From: an uncultured Paracoccaceae bacterium | GTDB taxonomy: Bacteria > Pseudomonadota > Alphaproteobacteria > Rhodobacterales > Rhodobacteraceae | NCBI GenBank assembly: GCA_937900975.1 | Contig: CALCPC010000147.1 | Span: forward strand, 1 to 10,323 | Direction: 5' to 3' | Length of the DNA stretch: 10,323 nucleotides | Notes under the pieces: generated by a model | The model's input: the letters and a program-made list of their open reading frames with translations, nothing else | What the model was told of the DNA's origin: nothing | Databases searched by the model: none | In this document: piece by piece, positions 1-7,463 of the stretch | Layout of the letters: each line of letters opens with the position of its first letter | Position numbering within the stretch: the first letter of the stretch is position 1 | Made by a program: the position numbers and the translations under genes

Positions 1-1202
1 CGCAGGAACTTGACCCGGATCCGGTCATGGCCCGCACTTGTCGTGGCATCGGCCATCAGCGCCAGAAGATCCTCGTCATAGATTTCCTTCTTACGGTCGG
101 CCAGCGCCTTGAAGCGCACGAACACGTCCTTGAGCTGGTTATCGGCCAGGTCGAACCCCAACGCCTCACGCTTTGATCGCAGGGCGGCGCGCCCGGAATG
201 CTTGCCCATCACCAGGTTGGATTCCGCCAGCCCGATATCCTCAGGCCGCATGATCTCGAAGGTCTCGGCGTTTTTCAGCATCCCGTCCTGGTGGATCCCG
301 CTTTCATGGGCAAACGCGTTCTGGCCTACGATGGCTTTGTTATACTGCACTGCAAAGCCCGAGACGGCCGCAACCCGGCGCGAAATTCCGATAATCTTGG
401 TCGTGTCGATTGCGGTCTCATAGGGCAGAATATCGCCGCGCACGCGCATCGCCATCACCACCTCTTCGAGGGCGGGATTGCCCGCACGCTCCCCCAACCC
501 ATTGATCGTGCATTCGATTTGCCGCGCGCCAGCCTCCACCGCCGCCAGGCTGTTGGCCGTCGCCATGCCCAGATCGTTGTGGCAATGGGTGGCGAAACAA
601 ATGGTGTCGGCGCCCGGCACGCGGGCGCGCAGCATCGCGATGATGGCCGCCGATTCCTTCGGCGCCGTATAGCCCACCGTGTCGGGGATGTTGATGGTCG
701 TGGCACCGGCCTTGATCGCGATCTCGACCACACGGCAGAGGTAATCGTGCTCGGTCCGCGTTGCATCCATCGGCGACCATTGCACGTTGTCGCAAAGGTT
801 CCGGGCATGGGTGACAGTGTCGTGGATCCGCTCGGCCATCTGATCCTGGGTCAAGTTCGGGATCGCGCGGTGCAGCGGCGAGGTGCCGATAAATGTGTGG
901 ATGCGCGGGCGGGCGGCGTGGCGCACTGCCTCCCAACAGCGGTCGATGTCGCCGAAATTGGCGCGCGCCAGCCCGCACACAACGGCGGATTTCGCGCGGC
1001 CCGCGATCTGGCTGACAGCCTCAAAATCGCCTTCGGAGGCGATCGGAAACCCCGCTTCGATGATATCGACGCCCATGTCGTCGAGAAGCGTCGCAATCTC
1101 CAGCTTCTCGGCCAACGTCATGGTGGCGCCTGGGCTTTGCTCTCCATCGCGGAGGGTCGTGTCGAAAATCAGCACGCGGTCGCGCGGTGTCGGGGGTGTC
1201 AT
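1..1202 (-). CDS. leuA: 2-isopropylmalate synthase, C-terminal part beyond the window edge
   Basis: Catalyses the first committed step of leucine synthesis: acetyl-CoA plus 2-oxoisovalerate gives 2-isopropylmalate, in the cytoplasm. About 400 residues are visible, of roughly 520 usual for the family. Near the start is the LeuA/homocitrate synthase signature [13 protein letters not shown] (residues 13-25), with the catalytic Arg18 and metal-binding Asp19. The metal-binding H-x-H reads THCHND, with His206 and His208, followed by a Gly-rich NGLGERAGN stretch. A later [13 protein letters not shown] motif is also typical. The missing end would hold most of the leucine-sensing allosteric domain. 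The ATG at 1202 is chosen because AGGA (1210-1213) lies 7 bases upstream and the family signature starts soon after. The frame is open to the window edge. A Leu-rich leader peptide and hairpin lie just upstream, so control by leucine supply is likely. Confidence 0.95.
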   Translation of the reverse strand, partial: MTPPTPRDRVLIFDTTLRDGEQSPGATMTLAEKLEIATLLDDMGVDIIEAGFPIASEGDFEAVSQIAGRAKSAVVCGLARANFGDIDRCWEAVRHAARPRIHTFIGTSPLHRAIPNLTQDQMAERIHDTVTHARNLCDNVQWSPMDATRTEHDYLCRVVEIAIKAGATTINIPDTVGYTAPKESAAIIAMLRARVPGADTICFATHCHNDLGMATANSLAAVEAGARQIECTINGLGERAGNPALEEVVMAMRVRGDILPYETAIDTTKIIGISRRVAAVSGFAVQYNKAIVGQNAFAHESGIHQDGMLKNAETFEIMRPEDIGLAESNLVMGKHSGRAALRSKREALGFDLADNQLKDVFVRFKALADRKKEIYDEDLLALMADATTSAGHDRIRVKFL

Positions 1203-1272
1203 GGGTCTGTCCTGTGTCTAAGGCCTGGAAGGTCGGCGGGGCTCGGCTATTTCGGCGCTGACATCGGATCCC

Positions 1273-1306
1273 CTGAGCGCGTGCGCCGAGGACCCGGCGC
1301 GCTCAG
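1273..1306 (-). promoter_or_regulatory. attenuator hairpin between leuL and leuA
   Basis: A strong inverted repeat overlaps the leuL stop codon. Bases 1273-1281 (ctgagcgcg) are perfectly complementary to 1298-1306 (cgcgctcag). An alternative fold pairs 1273-1278 with 1301-1306 and 1283-1288 (gcgccg) with 1295-1300 (cggcgc), leaving a six-base loop and a four-base bulge. A further copy of the arm, cggcgct at 1253-1259, could pair with 1283-1288 instead, giving the mutually exclusive folds expected of attenuation. No run of U follows either structure, so whether the leucine-replete fold is a true intrinsic terminator cannot be decided by eye. Confidence 0.65.
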
Positions 1307-1350
1307 AGGCGGGTAAGAAGAAGGAGGCCGAGGGACGCTGCGTGACACAT
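1303..1350 (-). CDS. leuL: leucine leader peptide (attenuator peptide) of leuA
   Basis: A 15-codon reading frame upstream of leuA on the same strand encodes MCHAASLGLLLLTRL. Six of 15 residues are leucine, four of them consecutive (CTC CTT CTT CTT). CTT is a minor leucine codon in GC-rich genomes. Ribosome stalling here would report scarcity of charged tRNA-Leu, the known logic of leu and trp leaders. No Shine-Dalgarno sequence precedes the ATG. Instead a TATAGT box ends six bases before it, so the transcript probably begins at or next to the A of the ATG, as described for the leaderless trpL of Sinorhizobium. The TGA stop lies inside the 5' arm of the hairpin at 1273-1306, so ribosome position would decide whether that hairpin forms. 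Composition, place and overlap with the hairpin agree; expression is inferred. Confidence 0.82.
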   Translation of the reverse strand: MCHAASLGLLLLTRL

Positions 1351-1356
1351 GCGCGC

Positions 1357-1385
1357 ACTATACCGGCCGTGACCGAAAGCGAAAG
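1357..1385 (-). promoter_or_regulatory. leuL-leuA promoter, -10 box TATAGT, leaderless start
   Basis: On the minus strand TATAGT (1362-1357) closely matches the sigma-70 -10 consensus. Six bases (GCGCGC) separate it from the leuL ATG, which puts the expected +1 on the first base of the start codon. The -35 region is poor: at 16-17 bases spacing it falls in a TTTCGC/CTTTCG repeat. The -10 assignment is good; the exact -35 is not. Confidence 0.6.
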
Positions 1386-1390
1386 CGAAA
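1375..1390. repeat. short direct repeat GAAAGC x2 plus GAAA at the leu -35 region
   Basis: The plus strand reads gaaagcgaaagcgaaa, a six-base unit repeated 2.7 times. It covers the position where the leu promoter -35 box should lie and sits 38 bases upstream of the divergent SDR gene. It could be a protein-binding site or a slippage-prone tract; nothing else supports either. Confidence 0.4.
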
Positions 1391-1427
1391 TCTGGACGCG
1401 GCCTGAAACGGGGCTAACTCCGCCCCC

Positions 1428-2101
1428 ATGGAGATCGGGGCGGATACAAATGTTTTGCTCGTGGGGGCTACGGGCGGCATCGGCGCGGCGCTGGCCGCGG
1501 GCCTGCGGGAGACGCGGCTGACGATGCTTAGCCGGTCGGCCAACGGCATCGACCTGACCGATGAGGCCTCGGTTATGGAGGCGGCGGAGTGGCAGGACGG
1601 GCCCTACAACCTGATTTTCGACGCCACAGGCGCGTTGGAGATCGCGGGCCGCGGACCGGAGAAATCGCTGGCGGACATCGACCCAGGCGCGATGCAGGCG
1701 CAATTTGCGTTGAACGCCATCGGCCCCGCGCTGTTGCTGAAGCATTTTGGCCCAAAGCTGTCCACCGACCGTCCCGCGGTTTTTGCGACGCTGTCGGCGC
1801 GCGTCGGCTCCATCGGCGATAACCGTTTGGCGGCTGGGTGTCTTACCGCGCCTCTAAAGCCGCGCTGAACCAGATCGTGCGCACGGCCTCAATCGAGCTG
1901 AGGCGCCGCAACAAGCAGAGCGTCGTCGTCGCGCTCCACCCTGGGACCGTCGCCACCGCGCTGAGCGAGAAATACCTGAACCGACACCCCTCGATCCCCG
2001 CAGAAGCCGCGGCGACACGCCTTTTGGAGGTCGTGCGCGCGCTGAGGCCCGAGCATTCGGGGGGCTTTTATGACTATGCGATGGGGCCGCTCCCCTGGTG
2101 A
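1428..2101 (+). pseudogene. SDR-family NAD(P)-dependent oxidoreductase, broken by a one-base frameshift
   Basis: A short-chain dehydrogenase/reductase of about 224 residues when the frame is restored. The N-terminal part (from 1428) has a Rossmann nucleotide-binding motif, GATGGIG at residues 13-19, and an F-A-T-L-S-A-R strand with the likely catalytic serine. That frame stops early at 1866-1868. The catalytic Y-x-x-x-K motif (SYRASKAALNQ) is in another frame, readable from about 1829 to the stop at 2099-2101. Joining the frames near 1827-1832 (ttggcggc, probably once ttgggcggc) gives continuous SDR sequence RLGGWVSYRASK. The fault is therefore one missing base. The ATG at 1428 has no strong ribosome binding site. 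The restored stop overlaps the next gene's start by four bases, implying an operon with the photolyase-like gene. Substrate unknown. A sequencing error is a real alternative to true gene decay. Confidence 0.85.
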
Positions 2102-3627
2102 GCCCGCGTGTGATTTTGGTGCTTGGCGATCAGCTGTCGCTGGGGTTAAGCGCGCTTGCCGCTGGCGATCCGAAGCGGGACGTCGTGGTCATGGCCGAGG
2201 TGCGGGGCGAGGCCACTTATGTCCGCCACCACAAGAAGAAAATCGCATTTCTTTTCAGCGCTATGCGCCATTTTGCCGAGACATTGCGCGAGGCTGGCTG
2301 GCGGGTTGCTTACAGCCGTTATGACGATCCAGACACCGGCGCATCGATCCCGGGGGAGGTGTTGCGCCGGGCCGCTGAGACCGGTGCAACAGAGGTTTTG
2401 ACGACCGAATGCGGCGCCTGGCGGTTGCGGGCAGAGATCCAGGACATCCCGCTTAGCGTGACGGTTCTGCCCGACACCCGTTTTATCGCAGCACCTGGGG
2501 TCTTCTCCGCCTGGGCCGAAGGGCGCAAAAGCCTGCGGATGGAGTATTTTTATCGCGAGATGCGGCGCGATACCGGGCTTTTGATGGATGGCGACAAGCC
2601 CGCGGGCGGCAAATGGAACTATGACGCCGACAATCGCAAACCGGCGCGCGGCGATCTTTTTATGCCAGAGCCCGCGCGCGTCGCCCCCGACGCGATCACG
2701 GCAGAGGTTTTGGCGCTGGTCGCCAAAGACTTCGCCGATCACCCCGGCACGTTAGAGCCGTTTTGGTATGCAGTGACCGCCGCAGAGGCCGAGCGTGCGG
2801 CCGCGCATTTCATCGCGACCGCCTTGCCGCATTTTGGCGACTATCAGGATGCAATGCTGACGGGAGAGGCGTTTCTGTGGCACTCGGTTCTCGCCCAGTA
2901 TCTGAATGCCGGGTTGCTCGATCCCCTTAAGCTTTGCCAAGCGGCGGAGGCCGCATACCGCGATGGCGCCGCACCGCTCAACGCCGTTGAAGGATACATC
3001 CGCCAGATCCTGGGGTGGCGAGAATATGTCCGTGGGATCTATGACCTGGAAGGCCCGGATTACGTCCGCCGCAATGCGCTGGGCGCCACGCGGGGGCTGC
3101 CGGGGTTTTATTGGGACGCCGACACCGACATGGCCTGCGTCGCCGAGGCTGTGACCCAAACGATGGACCAGGCCTATGCTCACCACATCCAACGCCTGAT
3201 GGTGACAGGCACCTTCGCGCTTCTCGCCGGGATCGATCCGCATGCGGTGCATGAGTGGTATCTTGCGGTCTATGCCGATGCTTATGACTGGGTGGAGGTG
3301 CCCAATGTGATCGGGATGAGCCAGTTCGCCGATGGCGGCATCCTGGCCTCCAAACCCTATGCCGCGTCGGGGGCCTATATCGACCGGATGTCGGACCATT
3401 GCCGCAACTGCGCATATTCGGTGAAGATCAAGGCGGGGGAGGGGGCCTGCCCGTTTAACCCGCTCTACTGGGATTTCCTGATCCGCAATCGGGAGGCGCT
3501 GGCCGGCAATCCACGGATGGCACAGATGTATCGGACCTGGGATCGCATGGCGGACGAAAAGAAAGCGGCAGCCCGCGACAGTGCCGCCACGATTTTGGAT
3601 CGGCTTGACCGCGGCGCGCGGGTCTAG
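2098..3627 (+). CDS. cryptochrome/photolyase-related protein with [4Fe-4S] cluster, (6-4) photolyase PhrB/CryB type
   Basis: A 509-residue flavoprotein of the prokaryotic FeS-BCP/CryPro group, whose members include Agrobacterium PhrB (a (6-4) photolyase) and Rhodobacter CryB. It would bind FAD and probably a lumazine antenna, and use blue light to repair (6-4) photoproducts or to signal. The N-terminal antenna domain starts SPRVILVLGDQLS. The four cluster cysteines are all present: Cys347, then C-x2-C at 435/438, then Cys451. Their spacing equals PhrB (350, 438, 441, 454) with a constant offset of three. The His pair at 362-363 matches the PhrB His365/His366 active site with the same offset. 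The start is GTG at 2098, overlapping the SDR stop by GTGA, which suggests translational coupling. Length is as expected (PhrB about 507). Repair versus photoreceptor function is not decided by sequence alone. Confidence 0.93.
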   Translation: MSPRVILVLGDQLSLGLSALAAGDPKRDVVVMAEVRGEATYVRHHKKKIAFLFSAMRHFAETLREAGWRVAYSRYDDPDTGASIPGEVLRRAAETGATEVLTTECGAWRLRAEIQDIPLSVTVLPDTRFIAAPGVFSAWAEGRKSLRMEYFYREMRRDTGLLMDGDKPAGGKWNYDADNRKPARGDLFMPEPARVAPDAITAEVLALVAKDFADHPGTLEPFWYAVTAAEAERAAAHFIATALPHFGDYQDAMLTGEAFLWHSVLAQYLNAGLLDPLKLCQAAEAAYRDGAAPLNAVEGYIRQILGWREYVRGIYDLEGPDYVRRNALGATRGLPGFYWDADTDMACVAEAVTQTMDQAYAHHIQRLMVTGTFALLAGIDPHAVHEWYLAVYADAYDWVEVPNVIGMSQFADGGILASKPYAASGAYIDRMSDHCRNCAYSVKIKAGEGACPFNPLYWDFLIRNREALAGNPRMAQMYRTWDRMADEKKAAARDSAATILDRLDRGARV

Positions 3628-3681
3628 GGCGTTGTCTTGTCAAACTGAGCCGGGCGCGATCGGAAACCGTTCAAAACGACG

Positions 3682-3700
3682 GCGTTGCCGATTGCAACGC
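3682..3700. terminator. hairpin between convergent photolyase-like and aroQ genes, possible terminator
   Basis: GCGTTGC (3682-3688) and GCAACGC (3694-3700) form a perfect seven-base stem with a CGATT loop, between two convergent genes. Read on the minus strand it is followed by CCGTCGTTTTG, a short late U run, so it may serve aroQ better than the plus-strand gene. No strong U tract follows on the plus strand. Confidence 0.5.
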
Positions 3701-3739
3701 AGCACTTTACGGCCCCGTGCCAAGCGGGTTTCGGGTGGC

Positions 3740-4174
3740 CTATGCCAAAAGCGTCACGATCCGGCGTAGGGCTGCGGCATATCCCTCTGTCCCCAACCCT
3801 GCAATCACCCCATCGGCCCGGGCGGAGACATAGGAAAGGTGACGAAACGCCTCGCGGCGGTGGATGTTTGAAATATGCACCTCCATCACCGGCCCCGAAA
3901 AGGCGTTGAGCGCGTCGAGAATGGCAATAGAGGTGTGGGAATAGGCACCCGGATTGATAATGATGGCAGCGGCGGTGCTGCGCGCCTCTTGGATCCAGTC
4001 GACCAATTGGCCTTCCGCATTGGATTGAAGCGCGCGCACGGTGACATGCTCCGGTGCCAACGCCGTCAACTGCGCCTCGACATCCGCGAGGGTCTCGTGC
4101 CCATAAATCTCGGGCTCACGATGGCCGAGAAGGTTGAGGTAGGGGCCGATGATCTGAAAGAAAGTGCGGGGCAT
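3740..4174 (-). CDS. aroQ: type II 3-dehydroquinate dehydratase, atypical active-site loop
   Basis: A 144-residue protein of the AroQ family, which removes water from 3-dehydroquinate to give 3-dehydroshikimate in the shikimate pathway; the enzyme is normally a cytosolic dodecamer. Family motifs are clear: [13 protein letters not shown] with Arg19 and the catalytic Tyr24, [22 protein letters not shown] (Asn74, His80), EVHISNIH (Glu98, His100) and FRHLSY. Oddity: the usual N-G-P-N-L-N loop reads I-G-P-Y-L-N. The conserved Asn12 that helps hold the enolate intermediate is Tyr (TAC at 4139-4141), and the preceding Asn is Ile. The ATG at 4174 is chosen because family similarity starts here and GAGG lies just upstream. 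The gene is downstream of parE on the same strand, about 200 bases away, probably with its own promoter. It may be a normal housekeeping enzyme, or a divergent paralogue with changed activity. Confidence 0.88.
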   Translation of the reverse strand: MPRTFFQIIGPYLNLLGHREPEIYGHETLADVEAQLTALAPEHVTVRALQSNAEGQLVDWIQEARSTAAAIIINPGAYSHTSIAILDALNAFSGPVMEVHISNIHRREAFRHLSYVSARADGVIAGLGTEGYAAALRRIVTLLA

Positions 4175-4376
4175 TGGGGCCTCGGGGGTTGGACAAGGCA
4201 ATAGTGACGCTGGGACGCGCGGTTGAAAAGCCCCGCTTGGGCGGTGGTTCTGGCGGTGTTGCGCGGTTGGATGCGCCCACGTCGGGGCGCCCGCCAGCCC
4301 CGTCACGGCCTGGTGGCCGGTGAAATCCGCGCGGCATCTGCTGGGCCAAGGCCGTTCGGCCCCGCCTGGGCGCGTG
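4175..4376. other. intergenic region between parE stop and aroQ start
   Basis: About 200 bases between two minus-strand genes. Several GC-rich inverted repeats occur, such as ggcc-tggt-ggcc near 4310, and a ccgc/gcgg pair followed on the minus strand by GGCTTTTC (around 4229-4245), which could end parE transcription weakly. No convincing promoter box or small gene was found. Confidence 0.35.
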
Positions 4377-6371
4377 TTAGATGTCGATGTCCTCTACAAA
4401 GCGCGCGTTTTCCTGGATATAGCCAAAGCGGGCCTCCGGCTTCTTGCCCATCAATTGCTCGACCAGTCGTCCTGTTTCGCCGTGCTCGAACTCTTCCAAC
4501 GTGACGCGGATCAGTTTGCGGGTCTCCGGGTTCATGGTGGTGTCTTTCAGGTCCTTGGCGTCCATTTCGCCAAGCCCCTTGAAGCGGGAGGTTTCGATTT
4601 TGTTCGACCGCCCGCCAAGCCCCGTTTCCATCCAACGATCCCGTTCCGCGTCGTCCATCGCGTAGACCGATTTCGCCCCCTGCGTCAGCCGGTAGAGCGG
4701 TGGACAGGCGAGGTAAAGGTGGCCCTGGTCGATCATTGGGCGCATCTGGGTGAAAAAGAAGGTCATCAAAAGCGCTGCGATATGCGCGCCGTCGACATCC
4801 GCGTCGGTCATGATGATGACCTTGTCATAGCGCAGATCCTCGACATTGAACCGGGTGCCAAGCCCGGTTCCGAGCGCCTGGCAAAGGTCGCTGAGTTCCT
4901 GGTTTTGGCCAAGTTTCGAGGAGGCGGCGCCAAGCACATTCAAGATCTTCCCCCGCAGCGGCAAAAGCGCCTGGGTCTCACGGTTGCGCGCGGCTTTGGC
5001 CGATCCACCGGCGCTGTCGCCCTCGACCAGAAAAATCTCGGTGCCGTCGCGGGTTTTCGCCGTGCAGTCGAGCAGTTTTCCAGGCAGGCGCAGTTTGCGG
5101 GTTGCAGTTTTGCGCTGCGTTTCCTTTTCGGCCTTTCGGCGCAGCCGCTCCTCGGCCTTTAGCACGAGAAAATCGAGGATCGCGCCCGCAGCCTTGGTAT
5201 CGGCGGCAAGCCAGGTGTCGAACCGGTCGCGCACGGCGGCCACCACCAGCTTGGCCGCCTCTGCCGAGGATAGCCTGTCCTTGGTTTGCCCGACAAAGGC
5301 CGGATCGCGGATAAAGACCGAGATCAAGGCCGAGCCGCCGCTTTGCACATCGTCGCGGCTGATCTGCGCGGCTTTGCGGTTGCCCGCAAGCTCTCCATAA
5401 GCGCGGATGCCTTTCAGGATCGCGGCCCAGAAGCCCGCCTCATGCGTCCCGCCCTCAGGCGTGGGGATCGTGTTGCAATAGGAGCCGACGAAGGCGTCGC
5501 GGGCCGGCGTCCAGTTCACGGCCCATTCCACATGGCCGGGGACGCCGGCGTTACGCTCCGCGAAATCGACACGGCCGGCAAAGGCGCTGTCGGCATAGGT
5601 CATGGCACCGGCCAGCCGGTCGCTAAGGTAATCGGCCAGCCCGCCGGGAAAGTGAAACACGGCCTCCGCCGGCACGTCATCGGCGGCAATCGCCGTTCGC
5701 CAGCGGATCTCAACGCCTGAGAAAAGATAGGCCTTCGATCGGGCCATCGTCATCAGGCGCAGCGGTTTCAGCCGCGCCGCAGCGCCAAAGATCTGGGCAT
5801 CGGGATGAAAGGTGACGGTGGTGCCGCGCCGGTTCGGGGCGGGGCCCACGGCCTCTAGCGGCCCTTCGGGGATGCCGCGGCTGAAATTTTGCGCATAAAG
5901 CTGTTTGCCGCGCGCAACCTCCACCCGCAGCATGTCAGAGAGCGCGTTCACGACCGATATGCCAACGCCGTGCAACCCGCCGGAGGTTTGGTAGGCTTTG
6001 TCCGAGAACTTTCCACCGGCGTGAAGCGTACAAAGAATGACCTCCAGCGCCGACTTGTCGGGGAATCGGGGATGCGGGTCGATGGGAATGCCGCGCCCGT
6101 TGTCGCGCACGGTGACCGACCCGTCGCCGCCAAGCTCCACATCGATGCGCGTCGCATGGCCGGCCACCGCCTCATCCATCGCGTTGTCCAAGACCTCGGC
6201 GACAAGGTGGTGAAGCGCGCGCTCATCGGTGCCGCCGATATACATACCGGGGCGGACGCGGACAGGCTCCAACCCCTCCAACACCTCAATGTCGCTGGCG
6301 CTATAGCTTTGCTCTGCCTTGGTCTGACCGGCAAAAAGATCCTGCGGCGGTTTTTTTGAGGGCTCTGCCAT
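4377..6371 (-). CDS. parE: DNA topoisomerase IV subunit B
   Basis: The ATPase subunit of topoisomerase IV, which with ParC unlinks replicated chromosomes. The product is 664 residues. An N-terminal GHKL ATPase domain holds [10 protein letters not shown] (Asn63 for Mg-ATP), VRDNGRGIP and the lid motif [16 protein letters not shown] central transducer domain follows. The C-terminal TOPRIM domain has [10 protein letters not shown] (catalytic Glu450), PLRGKILNV and the metal triad TDADVDGAH (Asp523, Asp525, Asp527). It ends VEDIDI. The length is that of ParE, while alphaproteobacterial GyrB is about 800 residues with a larger C-terminal part. The ATG at 6371 has GGAGG six bases upstream and starts MAEPSKK; a longer reading upstream is possible but has no such site. 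The small gene upstream on the same strand may be co-transcribed. The gene is intact and probably essential. Confidence 0.95.
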   Translation of the reverse strand: MAEPSKKPPQDLFAGQTKAEQSYSASDIEVLEGLEPVRVRPGMYIGGTDERALHHLVAEVLDNAMDEAVAGHATRIDVELGGDGSVTVRDNGRGIPIDPHPRFPDKSALEVILCTLHAGGKFSDKAYQTSGGLHGVGISVVNALSDMLRVEVARGKQLYAQNFSRGIPEGPLEAVGPAPNRRGTTVTFHPDAQIFGAAARLKPLRLMTMARSKAYLFSGVEIRWRTAIAADDVPAEAVFHFPGGLADYLSDRLAGAMTYADSAFAGRVDFAERNAGVPGHVEWAVNWTPARDAFVGSYCNTIPTPEGGTHEAGFWAAILKGIRAYGELAGNRKAAQISRDDVQSGGSALISVFIRDPAFVGQTKDRLSSAEAAKLVVAAVRDRFDTWLAADTKAAGAILDFLVLKAEERLRRKAEKETQRKTATRKLRLPGKLLDCTAKTRDGTEIFLVEGDSAGGSAKAARNRETQALLPLRGKILNVLGAASSKLGQNQELSDLCQALGTGLGTRFNVEDLRYDKVIIMTDADVDGAHIAALLMTFFFTQMRPMIDQGHLYLACPPLYRLTQGAKSVYAMDDAERDRWMETGLGGRSNKIETSRFKGLGEMDAKDLKDTTMNPETRKLIRVTLEEFEHGETGRLVEQLMGKKPEARFGYIQENARFVEDIDI

Positions 6372-6464
6372 TTTGGGCCTCCGGGCCGGGACTGCTCTGC
6401 CACAGCATATCCGCATCTAAGCGTCAGCGCCACCACATGTCGCGGTTTGCCGGGCAAAACACGT
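6372..6464. other. spacer between the small membrane protein gene and parE
   Basis: 93 bases on the parE upstream side. The minus strand contains GATATGCTG, a weak -10-like stretch, and the GGAGG ribosome binding site of parE. No terminator hairpin with a U run follows the small gene, so read-through into parE is possible. Confidence 0.3.
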
Positions 6465-6602
6465 CTAGAAAATGTGCAGCAAAAGCGACAGCGCCGCCAG
6501 AATGTAGGCCCCCACCGTGCTGGCCTTCGAGGCCGGGCGCAGCCACCAGTTCTTGTTGCGGTCGCTGACCTTCAAATTGATGCGATAGCCCGCGATTTTC
6601 AT
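6465..6602 (-). CDS. 45-residue putative membrane protein
   Basis: A 45-codon reading frame starting MKIAGYRINLKVSDRNKNWW and ending LAALSLLLHIF. A polar, basic N-terminal half containing a WW pair (residues 19-20) is followed by one hydrophobic stretch of about 15-17 residues at the very end, so it is probably a single-pass or tail-anchored inner-membrane peptide. The start is preceded by GGGGGAGGA, one of the best ribosome binding sites in the window, five bases upstream of the ATG. Codon use is GC-rich at third positions like its neighbours. It lies upstream of parE on the same strand and divergent from the exported protein gene. I do not recognise the family and assign no function. The strong ribosome binding site and the coherent polar-then-hydrophobic sequence argue for a real gene. 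Confidence 0.72.
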   Translation of the reverse strand: MKIAGYRINLKVSDRNKNWWLRPASKASTVGAYILAALSLLLHIF

Positions 6603-6639
6603 AAGTCCTCCCCCTTCGGTGCCAGAACCGGTCGTCAAG

Positions 6640-6664
6640 CCTTTGGCGATCTGCTAGCCAAGGG
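6640..6664. promoter_or_regulatory. imperfect inverted repeat between divergent genes, possible operator
   Basis: CCTTTGGC (6640-6647) and GCCAAGGG (6657-6664) pair at seven of eight positions around a nine-base spacer. It lies about 25 bases upstream of the exported-protein start and 38 bases upstream of the small membrane protein start, where a shared regulator could bind. No clear -35/-10 pair accompanies it. Confidence 0.3.
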
Positions 6665-6689
6665 CAACATCCCACGGAAGGCCCCTCCC

Positions 6690-7424
6690 ATGCGACCGAT
6701 TGCGCTTCTGCTTTGCATTTTTTTCGCGGCGGGCGCCGCATCCGCCGACACGTTTTGGGACACGAGCTTTTCCTATTTCGCCCGCGACAATGTCGGTGGC
6801 AGCGACAATGATATCATCCGCAACAAAACCGGCCTCACGGTCGAGACGCAAGGGGGCGGGTGGCGCGCAGAGGCCGGGTTGGGGATCCGCAATGAGTACT
6901 TTGGCGGCTCTTACCCGTTGGACTGGCAGGCCGCGGGTCTGGTGTTTCAGGACAGCGGCGAGGGCGTTTGGACGGCGGGCGCCCGGCTTTCGGGCATCGA
7001 GGACGGGGACGCCGCAGCCGAGGCCCTGCTTGGCTACACGCGCTTCTGGGGTCCGATCACCACGCGGGGGCTTTTTGGGCTGCAGTATGTTTCGGGCGAT
7101 GCCGTTTTTGAGGGCGGGCGCGGGGTGGGGGGGCTGGACCTGGCCGAAGTGAGCTATTAACCCTTTGACGCGGTAGCCCTGCGCACGGCGCAGACGCTTG
7201 ACGATGTCGATCTTCTTGGCACCATTGGGGGGGAGCTGAAACTCGGCGCGCTGCCCGTCAGCCTGTTCGCCGATTGGACGGTCGCGGTTGACGGATACCG
7301 CGACGATGCCTTTTACAACGATTTCGTTTTCGGGTTTCGCATAACGTCCGATTTCACCAGTCTGCGGGCGCGCGACCGAAAGACCCAGATCCGCGCGCTG
7401 CACCGCCCGGTCGATCCCTTGTAA
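6690..7424 (+). pseudogene. exported, probably outer-membrane protein, interrupted by an in-frame TAA
   Basis: A 244-codon frame starting with a classic signal peptide (MRPIALLLCIFFAAGAASA, cleavage before DTFWD). The mature part is rich in alternating aromatic and small residues with many Gly/Asp turns (TRFWGPITTRGLFGLQYVSG), as in small beta-barrel proteins; no named family was recognised. Codon 157 is TAA (7158-7160), after VSY. The same frame continues with sound coding sequence (PFDAVALRTAQTLDDVDLLG, later LFADWTVAVDGYRDDAFYND) to a proper TAA at 7422-7424. A single substitution, for example TAC or TAT to TAA, explains the break without any frame change. GGAAGG upstream of the ATG is a good ribosome binding site. 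The truncated 156-residue product would lack about a third of the protein. True nonsense mutation and base error are both possible; readthrough has no support. Confidence 0.78.
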
Positions 7425-7463
7425 ACCCGCCGCGTGCGTTCCCAGGGGATGGTCCGGGCCGCG

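Noticed and set aside
198..1316. Long open frame on the plus strand opposite leuA (372 codons)
   Set aside because: The minus strand carries unmistakable LeuA motifs across the same bases; the plus frame is compositional, His/Arg/Gly-rich without domains.
4320..5162. 280-codon plus-strand frame opposite parE
   Set aside because: It is antisense to the TOPRIM half of ParE, with no recognisable domain; a GC-skew artefact.
6372..6416. Alternative parE start 15 codons upstream
   Set aside because: No ribosome binding site is seen there, while GGAGG sits six bases before the ATG at 6371.
7158..7160. Programmed readthrough or recoded stop codon
   Set aside because: TAA followed by CCC is not a known readthrough context, and no structural element or recoding signature is visible; a plain nonsense change or error is simpler.
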